Shown here: piece by piece, positions 36,437 to 45,497 of the stretch
How the letters are laid out: the number at the start of each line of letters is the position of its first letter
Numbering within the stretch: position 1 is the stretch's first letter
Virus record (IMG/VR): IMGVR_UViG_3300008453_004667
Location: 1 to 64,000 of that record
Length of the DNA stretch: 64,000 bases
DNA from: a virus
Direction: 5' to 3' (one strand)
Notes under the pieces: model-generated
What the model saw: only the letters and a program-made list of their open reading frames with translations
The model's database searches: none
What the model was told of the DNA's origin: nothing
Program-made: the position numbers and the translations under genes

Positions 36437-37488
36437 AAGTAGTTAGAAAAAAAGAGGACATGCAAGTTGGGCAAATAAAGCCTAAATGTTCTTACAAGGT
36501 TTTACAATTAAACAACAGTTCAATAATGGAGTCTAAGTATGTCGTTACATTTAGAATTACTGAAGCGTGCGACCTCAAATGTAATTATTGTCACTGGCAT
36601 AGTGGTAAACATTACAAATACGAAGATATTATAAAAACGATTGATAAGATATTTGAATTCTTACAAAAAAATAAATTAAAGTCTGTTCTGTTTTACTATC
36701 ATGGTGGAGAACCAACAACACATCCTAAGATAGTTGATATTCTGAAGTATATTCATGATAAGGGAAAACAAACAAATATTATTGCGTCTAATGAGATGCA
36801 AACCAATTTGACTTTAAAAGAATCAAAGTTAAAAGAAATACTACCATATTGTGACCTTTTTAATGTAAGCTTTCATTACTTGGAATTAAAAAGATTAAAA
36901 AAATTTAATAATTTTAATCACAATTGGAATCTTTTAAAAGAAATGAATGTGGAGATTCATAATTTAGATATCATGTTGGAGAATGTGGAGAGAACTCATT
37001 TATTTTATAATGGAGAAATTATTGAAATATATCCAGATGAGTTCTATAGTAGTATTGTAGATTATCTGAAATATGATAAAATTGTTAATAGTGAAATGAT
37101 ATATGGATTTTGTCACTACAAATACCCTCCAGAAATCGAAGCTAAACATATGGAGTTTTATAAAAAATATAATAAAACAGAACAGAAATATCTTATAGAT
37201 GATGTTGAGTATACCACGAATGATTTATTTAAATTCGGTATAGATGCTAGAGGTTGGCATTGTGCAGCCGGTAATGAAAGTATAACAATTAATGGTGATG
37301 GTAATGTTTTTAATTGTGGTATTCATATGACAAACTACATACGAGAAAGTTCTCCAGAAAAAGCATATACAAATTTAGTACATGATGAAATTGGGGTAAC
37401 AAAATTAACTTTATTATATAAAACTGGCACAATATGCCGTTGGGATTATTGTGGCGGCGATTTTTACTTAAGTAGAAAACCCAAATGA
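36415..37488 (+). CDS. Radical SAM protein 8
   Basis: In this 357-residue protein the radical SAM core begins unusually late: CDLKCNYC has Cys52, Cys56 and Cys59, after about 45 residues of N-terminal extension. YHGGEPTTHPKIVDIL follows. The C-terminus has WHCAAGNESITINGDGNVFN, then CGIH and ICRWDYCGGDF, a SPASM-like pattern with a reduced second half. The ATG at 36415 is inside the end of the previous gene. Next is the 2OG-oxygenase-like gene. Confidence 0.85.
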   Translation: MANWEKIKVVRKKEDMQVGQIKPKCSYKVLQLNNSSIMESKYVVTFRITEACDLKCNYCHWHSGKHYKYEDIIKTIDKIFEFLQKNKLKSVLFYYHGGEPTTHPKIVDILKYIHDKGKQTNIIASNEMQTNLTLKESKLKEILPYCDLFNVSFHYLELKRLKKFNNFNHNWNLLKEMNVEIHNLDIMLENVERTHLFYNGEIIEIYPDEFYSSIVDYLKYDKIVNSEMIYGFCHYKYPPEIEAKHMEFYKKYNKTEQKYLIDDVEYTTNDLFKFGIDARGWHCAAGNESITINGDGNVFNCGIHMTNYIRESSPEKAYTNLVHDEIGVTKLTLLYKTGTICRWDYCGGDFYLSRKPK

Positions 37489-37500
37489 GGATTGATAATT

Positions 37501-38103
37501 ATGTCAGAAATAATTTCATTGTTTCCAATTAATGTTTTAGTTGAAAAAATAAATGTCGATTGGAATAAAGATAAAGTGATAGAACACATTGAGAACTATT
37601 TAAAAAAACAATGTAAAACTGGAGAAGTAGGAGAAGATTTACACAAACAAGAAGTATTCAGTCCAATAGTAAAATTTATGAATGATAGTGTAAACAACTA
37701 TTGGAAATTATTAAATTATTCCAATCATTTTCCAATTGAAATGACAAGTATGTGGGCTAATAGACATGATAGACATCATGATAGACCACATGATTTGGAT
37801 GTTGATGGACCTGCAATTATATCAGCTGTTTTTTATGTTCAAAAAGAAAGTTCTCAAATGGGAAATTTATATTTTGGAAATCCCATTGAATTAATTTGGC
37901 AAACACAACCACTATCCGAATCGAGGCGCCATGAAAATAGATATTTTGAATTTGATGGTAGAACTGGTGATTTAATTTTTTTCCCTAGTTGGTTACAACA
38001 CGGCATAAGGCAAAATAAAACCGATATACCTAGATATTCTATAGCTGCAAACTTTGAATTGAGAGGTATTAAAATGATTAAACAATTGTCTAAGAAAAAA
38101 TGA
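37501..38103 (+). CDS. 2OG-Fe(II) oxygenase-like protein
   Basis: The ATG at 37501 follows AGGA at 37488-37491; an in-frame TTG at 37492 abuts that site and is rejected. The 200-residue protein has WANRHDRHHDRPHDLDVDG at about 85-103, followed by ISAVFYVQ, GNLYFGNP and GDLIFFPSWLQHGI (His167). This is the layout of the TIGR02466/PF13759-type putative 2OG-Fe(II) oxygenases common in marine phages. Metal ligands are probably a histidine and acid in the His-rich stretch and His167, but I cannot fix the first two. It would hydroxylate a small molecule or protein. Substrate unknown. Confidence 0.75.
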   Translation: MSEIISLFPINVLVEKINVDWNKDKVIEHIENYLKKQCKTGEVGEDLHKQEVFSPIVKFMNDSVNNYWKLLNYSNHFPIEMTSMWANRHDRHHDRPHDLDVDGPAIISAVFYVQKESSQMGNLYFGNPIELIWQTQPLSESRRHENRYFEFDGRTGDLIFFPSWLQHGIRQNKTDIPRYSIAANFELRGIKMIKQLSKKK

Positions 38104-38681
38104 AAGTGTCTTTGACAGGTTGGAACGGTTTTCTTTCTAAAAAATTGAGAGAAAGAACAGAAATAAAATGGCAAGAAGATGTGAATGGTAGTGATATACT
38201 TTTTCTTATGGGCAGTCCTACGTTTACGGGTTCTACTTTGGATAAAAACGATTCTCAAGTTATGCACAATTATGTAAAAAATACAATTAATAAAATAGAC
38301 TCCTATTCAAACCCTATTATTTTTGCTAGTACCACTGGTGTGAATGATATTGATTTAAATCATTCGGGAACAACTTGTTATAATTTGTGTAAACTTTACA
38401 TTGAAAATTATATAATGAATAAATGTGAAAATTGGATGATATTACGTATTGGCACTATTATATCCGATAATAAGTATGATATTGATAAAATGCGTTTCGA
38501 TAGAATACAACAGAGAATGCTCAAAAATGATTTTACAAACATAGAGTTTGAAGATAATTATCTATTTGTAGATGAATTTGTAAATACTACAATTAATAAT
38601 ATTTTAAACTTTAATATTGGTATAGTTCATTATAAACTAACAAAAATGACTTTACCAAAATTAATGCTTTTAGGAAAGTAA
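38100..38681 (+). CDS. Short SDR/NAD-dependent epimerase-like protein
   Basis: This 193-residue protein has a nucleotide-binding start SLTGWNGFLSKKL (TGxxGF-type, residues 5-17) and a YxxxK motif (Tyr94, Lys98 in CYNLCK), as in extended short-chain dehydrogenases that act on nucleotide sugars. It is much shorter than the usual 300 residues, lacking part of the substrate domain. It overlaps the previous gene by 4 bases (ATGA). A second short and a full-length relative lie downstream. Confidence 0.6.
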   Translation: MKVSLTGWNGFLSKKLRERTEIKWQEDVNGSDILFLMGSPTFTGSTLDKNDSQVMHNYVKNTINKIDSYSNPIIFASTTGVNDIDLNHSGTTCYNLCKLYIENYIMNKCENWMILRIGTIISDNKYDIDKMRFDRIQQRMLKNDFTNIEFEDNYLFVDEFVNTTINNILNFNIGIVHYKLTKMTLPKLMLLGK

Positions 38682-38682
38682 A

Positions 38683-39543
38683 ATGATTACAGTAAAGGTC
38701 GGAGGAGCTGTACAAAAATATAAAAACATATTGATGTTTAATGTTAAAAATAGGTCTTTAATTGATGGTCTACAAATGATTTATTATGATATGCCTAATA
38801 GTTGTATTTGGAATGGCGGCAGAATTAATAGAAATATAGAATTAACTCAAAATATAATAGATACTTACAATCAACAAAAATTTGGATTAGATTTAGGTTT
38901 TACCAATCAAGTCATAATTGATGTTGGAGATGAAGTTGGAAATTATTTGTTGGAAATGGTTTATTCGAATAATCCAAATAAATTGCATGGTGTTATTTTA
39001 GTAAGTGAAACATTAAGAAGATATTTACGTAAAAATTTTCCAGAATTTAAATTAACTTATAGTATCACTGGTCATCCGACTACCGATCAATTAAATTTTG
39101 AGGGATATTATAAAGAACTTGAAGAAAAATATGATATAATTGTACCAAAATATAGTCATTTAGATAATATATTACCTCTAATGTATGAAAATAAGTTAGA
39201 CGCATCCAAATATGAAATACTGGTTAATGACAACTGTAATGTCACTTGCCAATTTTACTCCGAACATTTTGCACAAATATCACATTTAAATTCTATTATA
39301 GAATTTCCTTGGGAAAAACAACACGAACTTAGTTATCAAGTCGAAATAAAACCTAAACTAAAATCTGGTCCAATTAAAAAAGAACCGAATTGTATTCAAG
39401 GTGATCTTCTGGTCAATAATTTACAAAGATTTTATGATGCTGGAGTAAGAAACTTTAAAATTAGTGGTAGAGATTTAGAAGATATTGATTTCGAACATCA
39501 ATTACCAAAACATTTAAGAGAAATAAAATCTATACATGTATAA
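38683..39543 (+). CDS. Four-cysteine protein B (paralogue of 35603)
   Basis: In this 286-residue protein the conserved set is CIWNGGRINR (Cys41), YSITG, NDNCNVTCQFYSEHF (Cys185, Cys189), NCIQGD (Cys237) and GVRNFKISGRD, matching the protein at 35603 in order and spacing. The other cysteine of that protein (Cys207) has no partner here, so four are conserved. A shared Fe-S or metal site is likely. U32-like identity is inferred, as for its paralogue. The next gene overlaps it by 8 bases. Confidence 0.55.
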   Translation: MITVKVGGAVQKYKNILMFNVKNRSLIDGLQMIYYDMPNSCIWNGGRINRNIELTQNIIDTYNQQKFGLDLGFTNQVIIDVGDEVGNYLLEMVYSNNPNKLHGVILVSETLRRYLRKNFPEFKLTYSITGHPTTDQLNFEGYYKELEEKYDIIVPKYSHLDNILPLMYENKLDASKYEILVNDNCNVTCQFYSEHFAQISHLNSIIEFPWEKQHELSYQVEIKPKLKSGPIKKEPNCIQGDLLVNNLQRFYDAGVRNFKISGRDLEDIDFEHQLPKHLREIKSIHV

Positions 39544-40336
39544 CTATGCGATAGTGTTTTCGGTTGAAAATAAAAAAAAATTAAATTACGAAAAATTGTC
39601 TATAATACTTTCAACTAGCATCAGAGAACATTTACCTGATATTGATGTGTACTGTGGTTGTTTTACAAGTAATACTATTAGTGACGAAACAAAAAAACAT
39701 TTAAAAAAATTAAATGTAAATATTCAAGAAATTGATATTTTTAACGAGAGAGATGGTGATGACTCTTTTTATTTAAGATTGTATACAAAATATTTTTTTT
39801 CCAAAACTTTATTAAATTCTTATGATTATCTAGTTTACGTTGATGTTGACACTTTATTTTTAAAACCGTTAAACTTTGATTTTGATCCTTTAGATAATAT
39901 TGTACTAGTAGAAACAATACCCAATTGGGTTAAAAAACATGAGTCGAAGAATACTTATGTTCCAGAGGGAAATTTGTATTATAATTGGATACAGATATTA
40001 AACCATAAAAACAAATTTCTATATGATATAGATTTTTCCGATATAAGTTTTTTAGAAAGTAAAATGGCTGATAGTTTTATATCCAAAAGAATAGACAATT
40101 CTGGATTAAAATTAATTGAACAGAATATAGGAGCCAACCACTGTTTAAAGCCTATAACAGAAAAAACACAAATAATACACTACGATGATTTGGATTATGA
40201 TGGTTGTTTTATTGATTTGGAAGATTTATATCCAGAAACTTACAAAAAATATAAATTATTAATAGAACAAATTTTAAATTTGAAAATAACCAATATTAAA
40301 GATTATTATAAAAATATAAGAGATTTATATTCATGA
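39536..40336 (+). CDS. Glycosyltransferase, GT8-like
   Basis: This 266-residue protein has a DxD motif in the expected setting, YLVYVDVDTLFLKPL (Asp103, Asp105), as in GT8 and related retaining GT-A enzymes. Upstream SFYLRLYTKYFFSKTLLNSY fits the nucleotide-binding helix, and a late GANHCLKP/QIIHYD segment fits the C-terminal metal-binding His. Donor sugar and acceptor cannot be inferred. It overlaps its neighbours by 8 and 4 bases, placing it firmly in the same operon. Confidence 0.72.
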   Translation: MYNYAIVFSVENKKKLNYEKLSIILSTSIREHLPDIDVYCGCFTSNTISDETKKHLKKLNVNIQEIDIFNERDGDDSFYLRLYTKYFFSKTLLNSYDYLVYVDVDTLFLKPLNFDFDPLDNIVLVETIPNWVKKHESKNTYVPEGNLYYNWIQILNHKNKFLYDIDFSDISFLESKMADSFISKRIDNSGLKLIEQNIGANHCLKPITEKTQIIHYDDLDYDGCFIDLEDLYPETYKKYKLLIEQILNLKITNIKDYYKNIRDLYS

Positions 40337-41016
40337 AAAAAGAAATTTTAGAATATTCTTTTGAAAAAGATGTTGCTCATATACCTTCAGCTTTATCAAT
40401 GTCGGACTATATTGAGGAGTTGTTTAGTGAAAAATTAGTAACACCTGACGATAAAATAATAATAGGAAAACCTTTTGGAGCTCAAGCCTATTATATAATA
40501 TGGAAAAAAATGGGATATTTGGATGATATACATAAATTAAGTCCTGTTTTAAAAATGAGTGAAGTTGATTTTGTAGATTTTTCTGAAGAAACTATGGGAG
40601 ATTCATTGGGTATAGCAGCAGGCATAGCTCTAACTACAGAAAAATTAGTTTGGGTAAATCTATCTGATGCAACTTTACAAATGGGACCAACACTTGAAGC
40701 AATACAGTTTATAGGACAAAATTGTTTAAAGAATGTTTTAGTAACAGTTGATTATAATGGAACTCAAGTAACGGGGTATACAAAAGATATAATTAATACT
40801 GATCCTATCGTAGACATGTTTAGAGGATATAATTGGGAAGTATTTCATGATTTGAACAATTTTAGTATTGGTAAAAAGCCTAAAGTTTTTATTATGAAAA
40901 CAATTAAAGGTAATGGAATACCAAGCATGGAAAAGGATATAAAAAAATGGCATTACAGGAAAATACAATCACAAGAAGAATTACAGTCGTTGGTGCAGGA
41001 ACTTCAGGTTATTTAA
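40333..41016 (+). CDS. Transketolase-like N-terminal half (TPP-binding)
   Basis: This 227-residue protein matches the first domain of transketolase: HIPSALSMSDYI near the start (HxGSSLS-like), ETMGDSLGIAAGIAL, then LSDATLQMGPTLEAIQ and LVTVDYNGTQVTG. These hold Asp112 and Asn142 in place of the GDG...N diphosphate/metal motif, although the first Gly is Ser. The end MKTIKGNGIPSMEKDIKKWH is also typical. The active site needs the second half, found at 42259. The overlap of 70 bases with the following halogenase gene is unusually long. Full transketolases move two-carbon ketol units between sugars. Confidence 0.8.
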   Translation: MKKEILEYSFEKDVAHIPSALSMSDYIEELFSEKLVTPDDKIIIGKPFGAQAYYIIWKKMGYLDDIHKLSPVLKMSEVDFVDFSEETMGDSLGIAAGIALTTEKLVWVNLSDATLQMGPTLEAIQFIGQNCLKNVLVTVDYNGTQVTGYTKDIINTDPIVDMFRGYNWEVFHDLNNFSIGKKPKVFIMKTIKGNGIPSMEKDIKKWHYRKIQSQEELQSLVQELQVI

Positions 41017-42290
41017 CTGTTTTATATTTTTGCAAAAAATATCCTGATATGCAGGTGACATGGATTTATCCAGAAGTCAACCAGCCCATAGGTGTTGGTG
41101 AAGCAACAGTACCACAAGTTCAAAGATTTTTAGCTGAGTTGGGAGTATCTGTTCAAGATATGATATTACATTGTAATGCAAATTTAAAAATTGGAGCAAT
41201 GTTTGAAAATTGGTCACCAACACAAAAATCTTTTTTTCATCCATTTGGATCCACAGATGAAAATTGTTTGGATTTGGAGTGGTACTTAAAAAATAATCAA
41301 ATTCCACCAAATATTTTAGAAGCTTATCCCGAAACATTAGAATATATGTTGGAGAATGATGATTTTCCAGATTTTGCAACAAATTTTGATGTAAGAGAAT
41401 TGTGTAAGTACTTGGATAAAATTTTTGAAAATTTTAAAAATTTAAAAGTAATACGTAAAACTATAACAGATGTTGATGAAATTGAAGATGATCACATCAT
41501 AGATGCCACAGGATTCTCCAAAACATTAATCAATAAAACTGATAAAGAAAATTTCAAAAGTATTAAACACATTATACCTAATAATAAAGCTTTTGTTTAT
41601 CGAGCTGAATATTCCGATAAAGAGAATCAACAACAACCTTATACAACAATTACCGCGGTGACGCATGGTTGGATATGGACTATACCATTGAAAGATGTTA
41701 TAACATTTGGTCACGTACATGATGATCGTTACGACACTAAACAAGAATACATAAATTTTGTGGAGTCTAGACTTGGTTACAAAATAGACGAATCTAAAAT
41801 TGTTGAAGTTAAAATGATTACTGGTAGGAATATAAAACATTTTAGAAAACAAGGAAACAAGTCGATTTATTCAATTGGTTTAAGTTCTTATTTTATTGAA
41901 CCTATAGAAGCTACAGGATTATATCTTGCAACTTATGGTATTAAATTATTAGATCGTCTGTTAAAAAATGAAATAACCGTGGATGAGTATAACAATGATT
42001 ATAACAGAGAATTTGATGCTGTTACAGACTTTATTACTACATATTATAAATTTTCAAAAAACTCTAATGAATATTGGGATCATTTTAAAAAATTAAATAT
42101 AGAAACTCATAGGAAAAATAATATTTTTCCGGCCAGAAGTTGGAATTTAATATTATCTGGAATGGGACAAGAAGAAAAAAAATACAAAATAAAAGCAGAA
42201 CGTATAATAAAAATTAGAAAAAATAATGTAAAATATAGTGAATGGTTAAAAGAATTTCATGAGAAAAACTCTACATCAATATCTAAGTAA
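40947..42290 (+). CDS. Flavin-dependent tryptophan-halogenase family protein 1
   Basis: This 447-residue protein has the FAD motif GAGTSG (16-21), the conserved Lys81 in NLKIGAMFENW (equivalent to the catalytic Lys of PrnA/RebH), the WxWxIP motif at 242-247 (GWIWTIPL) and FIEPIEATGLYL with the conserved glutamate. These support a true FAD halogenase, though size and substrate are unknown; relatives halogenate free tryptophan or other aromatics. A flavin reductase would be needed and is not seen here. RBS AAGGAT precedes the ATG at 40947, inside the transketolase half. Confidence 0.85.
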   Translation: MALQENTITRRITVVGAGTSGYLTVLYFCKKYPDMQVTWIYPEVNQPIGVGEATVPQVQRFLAELGVSVQDMILHCNANLKIGAMFENWSPTQKSFFHPFGSTDENCLDLEWYLKNNQIPPNILEAYPETLEYMLENDDFPDFATNFDVRELCKYLDKIFENFKNLKVIRKTITDVDEIEDDHIIDATGFSKTLINKTDKENFKSIKHIIPNNKAFVYRAEYSDKENQQQPYTTITAVTHGWIWTIPLKDVITFGHVHDDRYDTKQEYINFVESRLGYKIDESKIVEVKMITGRNIKHFRKQGNKSIYSIGLSSYFIEPIEATGLYLATYGIKLLDRLLKNEITVDEYNNDYNREFDAVTDFITTYYKFSKNSNEYWDHFKKLNIETHRKNNIFPARSWNLILSGMGQEEKKYKIKAERIIKIRKNNVKYSEWLKEFHEKNSTSISK

Positions 42291-42738
42291 ATTAAAACAT
42301 CCCGACATTTATCTATTACATGGAGATATGTGGGGTTTCCCCACAAAAGGCAATGTAATTAATTGCGGTATACAAGAACCAAATATGGTTAATATTGCAG
42401 CTGGTCTTGCCAGTCAAGGTAAAAAAGTGATAGTATATGGTGTTGCTGGATTTGTAATTTATAGAGCTTACTCTCAAATCAAACTCAATATTAAAGATTG
42501 GGCAGAAAATTTTGGTTCGATTATATTTGTAAATGCTGGTTATAATGGGTGTTATTCATACTGCGGTAGAGGACATCTCGTATATGATGATCATTTATTG
42601 ATGAATGCTTTAGACATTCCGTTATATACTCCCGACGATTGTAGTGGTTTTATACGTACAGTAAAAGAAGGACTACAACAGAACGGAGTTCGTTTTATTC
42701 GATTGGGTTGGGATGGTGCACCATGGAAATTGCGGTAA
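42259..42738 (+). CDS. Transketolase-like pyrimidine-binding half
   Basis: This 159-residue protein matches the second domain of transketolase: FPTKGNVINCGIQEPNMVNI contains Glu40, in the position of the catalytic glutamate that activates thiamine diphosphate, followed by AAGLASQGKKVIVYGVAGFV. It ends at WDGAPWK, so the third (C-terminal) domain is absent. With the half at 40333 it could rebuild a TPP active site. Its start lies inside halogenase 1 (32-base overlap) and its end overlaps the next gene by 16 bases. Confidence 0.8.
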   Translation: MRKTLHQYLSKLKHPDIYLLHGDMWGFPTKGNVINCGIQEPNMVNIAAGLASQGKKVIVYGVAGFVIYRAYSQIKLNIKDWAENFGSIIFVNAGYNGCYSYCGRGHLVYDDHLLMNALDIPLYTPDDCSGFIRTVKEGLQQNGVRFIRLGWDGAPWKLR

Positions 42739-43319
42739 CTGGACACACGGGATTTATTGGTAGAAATTTGGTCGAAGAATTTAAACGCCAAGGCTATAAT
42801 CCAATTTTAATAGACAAAAATTTTACACCAGTTAAGTGTGATAGGATATATCATTTGGCTTGTCCTGCAACTACATATCACATTACAAATAATACTATTA
42901 GTGTTATGGATGCTATATTAGATTTAACTCGCAAAGCAATGAATATATGTAGTGATGCTTTATTTGTAAATGCTAGTTCTTTTGGCGCTGCTGATATTAA
43001 TGAAAGTAAGCAAGGTGGATATAATGTTGCTAAAAGATGTATGGAAATATATTTGTCGCATTCTAAAATTAATTATATAAATTATAGAATACCTTCCGTT
43101 TATGGTCAAGACGCCAGTACCGATTCCTTTATTAAAAGGTGTGTTTTAGGTACTGCTTACAAACCCACAAACTCCTCACAGATTTGGCCGATATCTCATG
43201 TTGATGATGTCGTTGAAGCTTTAATTAATCTTTCAGAAATTAAAATTGAATATATTACTTTGGGTGAAATATACGAACAATTTACTTCGGGAAAAAGAAA
43301 TTTGATAAAACATGAATAA
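42723..43319 (+). CDS. Short NAD-dependent epimerase/dehydratase-like protein
   Basis: This 197-residue protein is read from the ATG at 42723; an in-frame TTG at 42708 is less likely. It has TGHTGFIG (6-13), the IYHLACPAT segment that is typical of UDP-sugar epimerases/decarboxylases, an ASSFG segment and YxxxK (Tyr100, Lys104). PSVYGQ and HVDDVVEALI also fit. It is shorter than the usual 310 residues because the substrate domain is reduced. It overlaps the next gene by 8 bases. Reaction unknown. Confidence 0.7.
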   Translation: MEIAVTGHTGFIGRNLVEEFKRQGYNPILIDKNFTPVKCDRIYHLACPATTYHITNNTISVMDAILDLTRKAMNICSDALFVNASSFGAADINESKQGGYNVAKRCMEIYLSHSKINYINYRIPSVYGQDASTDSFIKRCVLGTAYKPTNSSQIWPISHVDDVVEALINLSEIKIEYITLGEIYEQFTSGKRNLIKHE

Positions 43320-44577
43320 TATAGAAAATATTACAGTTATTGGTGCAGGCACTACAGGTTATTTAACCGTTTTTCATTTGTGTGAAACTTATCCTAATAA
43401 AAAAATTACTTGGATTTATCCGAAAGAAAATCAACCAATCGGTGTTGGAGAAGCTATTATACCAGATGTTAGTAAATTTTTACAAAATTTTGGAGTTAAA
43501 CATCAGGATATATTAAAACATTGTAATGGAACACTAAAATTTGGAGTCTATCTGAAAGGATGGAATAAACCAGGAGAAGATTTTACTTTTCCTTTTGGTT
43601 TCGAATCTGCTAATCCTAGACACAACTCGTCCAGTCAAGATAGAATAATGAAAACTAATAAAATACCAAAAAGAATATTTGATTACCAAAACATTTCTAC
43701 GCATTTTAGGGTTACCGAACTATTGGAATATCTAGACAACTATAAAAAGAAATATTCTAATTTAACTGTTATTAGAGAAAAGGTGACATTGAATGATATA
43801 AAAGACTGTTATGATTTAATAATAGATTGCACTGGATTTGAAAGAACTGTTAGTTATATTCCAAATAATTTTAAAAACATTTCGGATAAAATACCAAATA
43901 ATCAAGTTTTTCTTTTTAGACATACTTACACAGATAGGGAAAAACAATGTGTTCCTTATACCGTTGCAGAAGCAATGAATTATGGTTGGTGTTTTAATAT
44001 TCCTTTAAGGAATGAATTGGCTTGCGGTTATGTACATGACGGAAAATTTGATGTTAAAGAAGAATATATTAATTATTTGGAAAAAAAGTTTAATATAAAA
44101 GTTGAACCTTCGAGTATAAAATCGTTAAAGATGGTAACTGGTAGAAATAAAATACATTTAAAAAACAATATTGTAGCTATGGGTCTTGCCTCATCTTTTA
44201 TTGAACCGTTGGAATCTACAGGTTTATATTTGGTAACTAGTGCTCTTAGAAAATTGTGTGATTATATAGATAAGAAAATTACTGAAACTGAATATAATTT
44301 TTTTATTAATGAAGAATTCGATACTATTACAGATTTTATAGTCGAACACTACAAATATTCTAAAAGAGACAATGAATATTGGAACTTTTATAAAAAAGTA
44401 AATACCAAAAAACGCACAGTTAATATATTTCCTAATTCTGGATGGGACACAATAAAAAGTGGTTTTCTCTCCGAAGTACCTAGGCCTACTGAACCCATGG
44501 ATAGTAAAGAATTAATTGAAATACATAAAGGTAAACCTTTTCATGAGTGGATATTAAACGAAGAAAATTACATATGA
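43312..44577 (+). CDS. Flavin-dependent tryptophan-halogenase family protein 2
   Basis: This 421-residue protein is clearly a paralogue of halogenase 1: GAGTTG (11-16), IYPKENQPIGVGEA, Lys76 in TLKFGVYLKGW, and FIEPLESTGLYL. The WxWxIP motif is changed: Trp226 is kept but the second Trp is Phe228 (GWCFNIPL). That motif marks the family and is thought to keep out monooxygenase activity, so this protein may have a different reaction. It overlaps the epimerase genes on both sides (8 and 4 bases). Confidence 0.83.
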   Translation: MNNIENITVIGAGTTGYLTVFHLCETYPNKKITWIYPKENQPIGVGEAIIPDVSKFLQNFGVKHQDILKHCNGTLKFGVYLKGWNKPGEDFTFPFGFESANPRHNSSSQDRIMKTNKIPKRIFDYQNISTHFRVTELLEYLDNYKKKYSNLTVIREKVTLNDIKDCYDLIIDCTGFERTVSYIPNNFKNISDKIPNNQVFLFRHTYTDREKQCVPYTVAEAMNYGWCFNIPLRNELACGYVHDGKFDVKEEYINYLEKKFNIKVEPSSIKSLKMVTGRNKIHLKNNIVAMGLASSFIEPLESTGLYLVTSALRKLCDYIDKKITETEYNFFINEEFDTITDFIVEHYKYSKRDNEYWNFYKKVNTKKRTVNIFPNSGWDTIKSGFLSEVPRPTEPMDSKELIEIHKGKPFHEWILNEENYI

Positions 44578-45497
44578 ATAATTTGATATTAGGTGGAGCT
44601 GGTTTTATAGGACAGCACTTAACACATAAACTTTTAAAAACTAGACAACAAAGAGTTACTATAATAGATAATTTATCTACCAGTAAAATAAATTTAGATA
44701 ACTTTTCTGAATACAAAAATTTATTTAAATTTGTTGAAGGTGACATTTCCAAAATGGAAGATAAAGAACTACTCAAACATATGAGAGATCACAATAGAAT
44801 TTTTCATTTTGCGGGCAGTGTTGGTGTCGAACATATTGATAAGGATCCATCAGGCACTCTTTTCAATAACAATTCTTTAACTAATAAATTAATACCATTA
44901 TTTAAAGAATCCAAGAGGCATGTAATATTTTCCAGTACCAGTGAAATTTACGGAAATGGACCCTTCAACGAAGAAGATTGTAGTAACATAGGACCTAGCA
45001 ATAAGTTAAGATGGGGATATGCAACAAGTAAATTGATGGCAGAATTTTTATTAAATGCTAGTGGTGTGCCGTATACTATTTTAAGATTTTTCAATATAGT
45101 TGGACCTGGACAACTATCAGATTACGGTATGGTTTTACCTAAATTTATAGAAGCTGCAAAACGAAATGAAGATTTAATTGTTTATGGAACTGGTGAACAG
45201 ATAAGGTGTTTTTTTCATATTGATGATGCGACAGATGCTATAATAAAATGTACCAATTTTAAAAATGAACTTTTTAATGTTGGAAATGATGAACCGATTA
45301 CCATAAACAAACTTGCCAAAAAAGTTATTAAAATAAGTGGATCTAGTAGTAAAATTGTTCACATTCCTTATGAAAAAGTTTTTAGTAAAAACCACGGTGA
45401 TATACAAAAAAGAATTCCCGATATAACCAAACTCAGAGAAAAAACAAATTTCAGACCAAAGAAAAATTTGGATGATATCATAAAAGATATGTTATGA
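44574..45497 (+). CDS. NAD-dependent epimerase/dehydratase (extended SDR), full length
   Basis: This 307-residue protein starts at the ATG at 44574, which overlaps the halogenase stop (ATGA). It has GGAGFIG (7-13), the SSTSEIYG segment with the active-site Ser/Thr, and Tyr149-Lys153 (GYATSK). FFNIVGPGQ and a late FFHIDDATDAI segment are typical of UDP-glucose 4-epimerases and UDP-glucuronate decarboxylases. With the dehydrogenase at 23464 it could make a pentose or uronate donor, but exact activity is not determined by these motifs. Confidence 0.82.
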   Translation: MNNLILGGAGFIGQHLTHKLLKTRQQRVTIIDNLSTSKINLDNFSEYKNLFKFVEGDISKMEDKELLKHMRDHNRIFHFAGSVGVEHIDKDPSGTLFNNNSLTNKLIPLFKESKRHVIFSSTSEIYGNGPFNEEDCSNIGPSNKLRWGYATSKLMAEFLLNASGVPYTILRFFNIVGPGQLSDYGMVLPKFIEAAKRNEDLIVYGTGEQIRCFFHIDDATDAIIKCTNFKNELFNVGNDEPITINKLAKKVIKISGSSSKIVHIPYEKVFSKNHGDIQKRIPDITKLREKTNFRPKKNLDDIIKDML

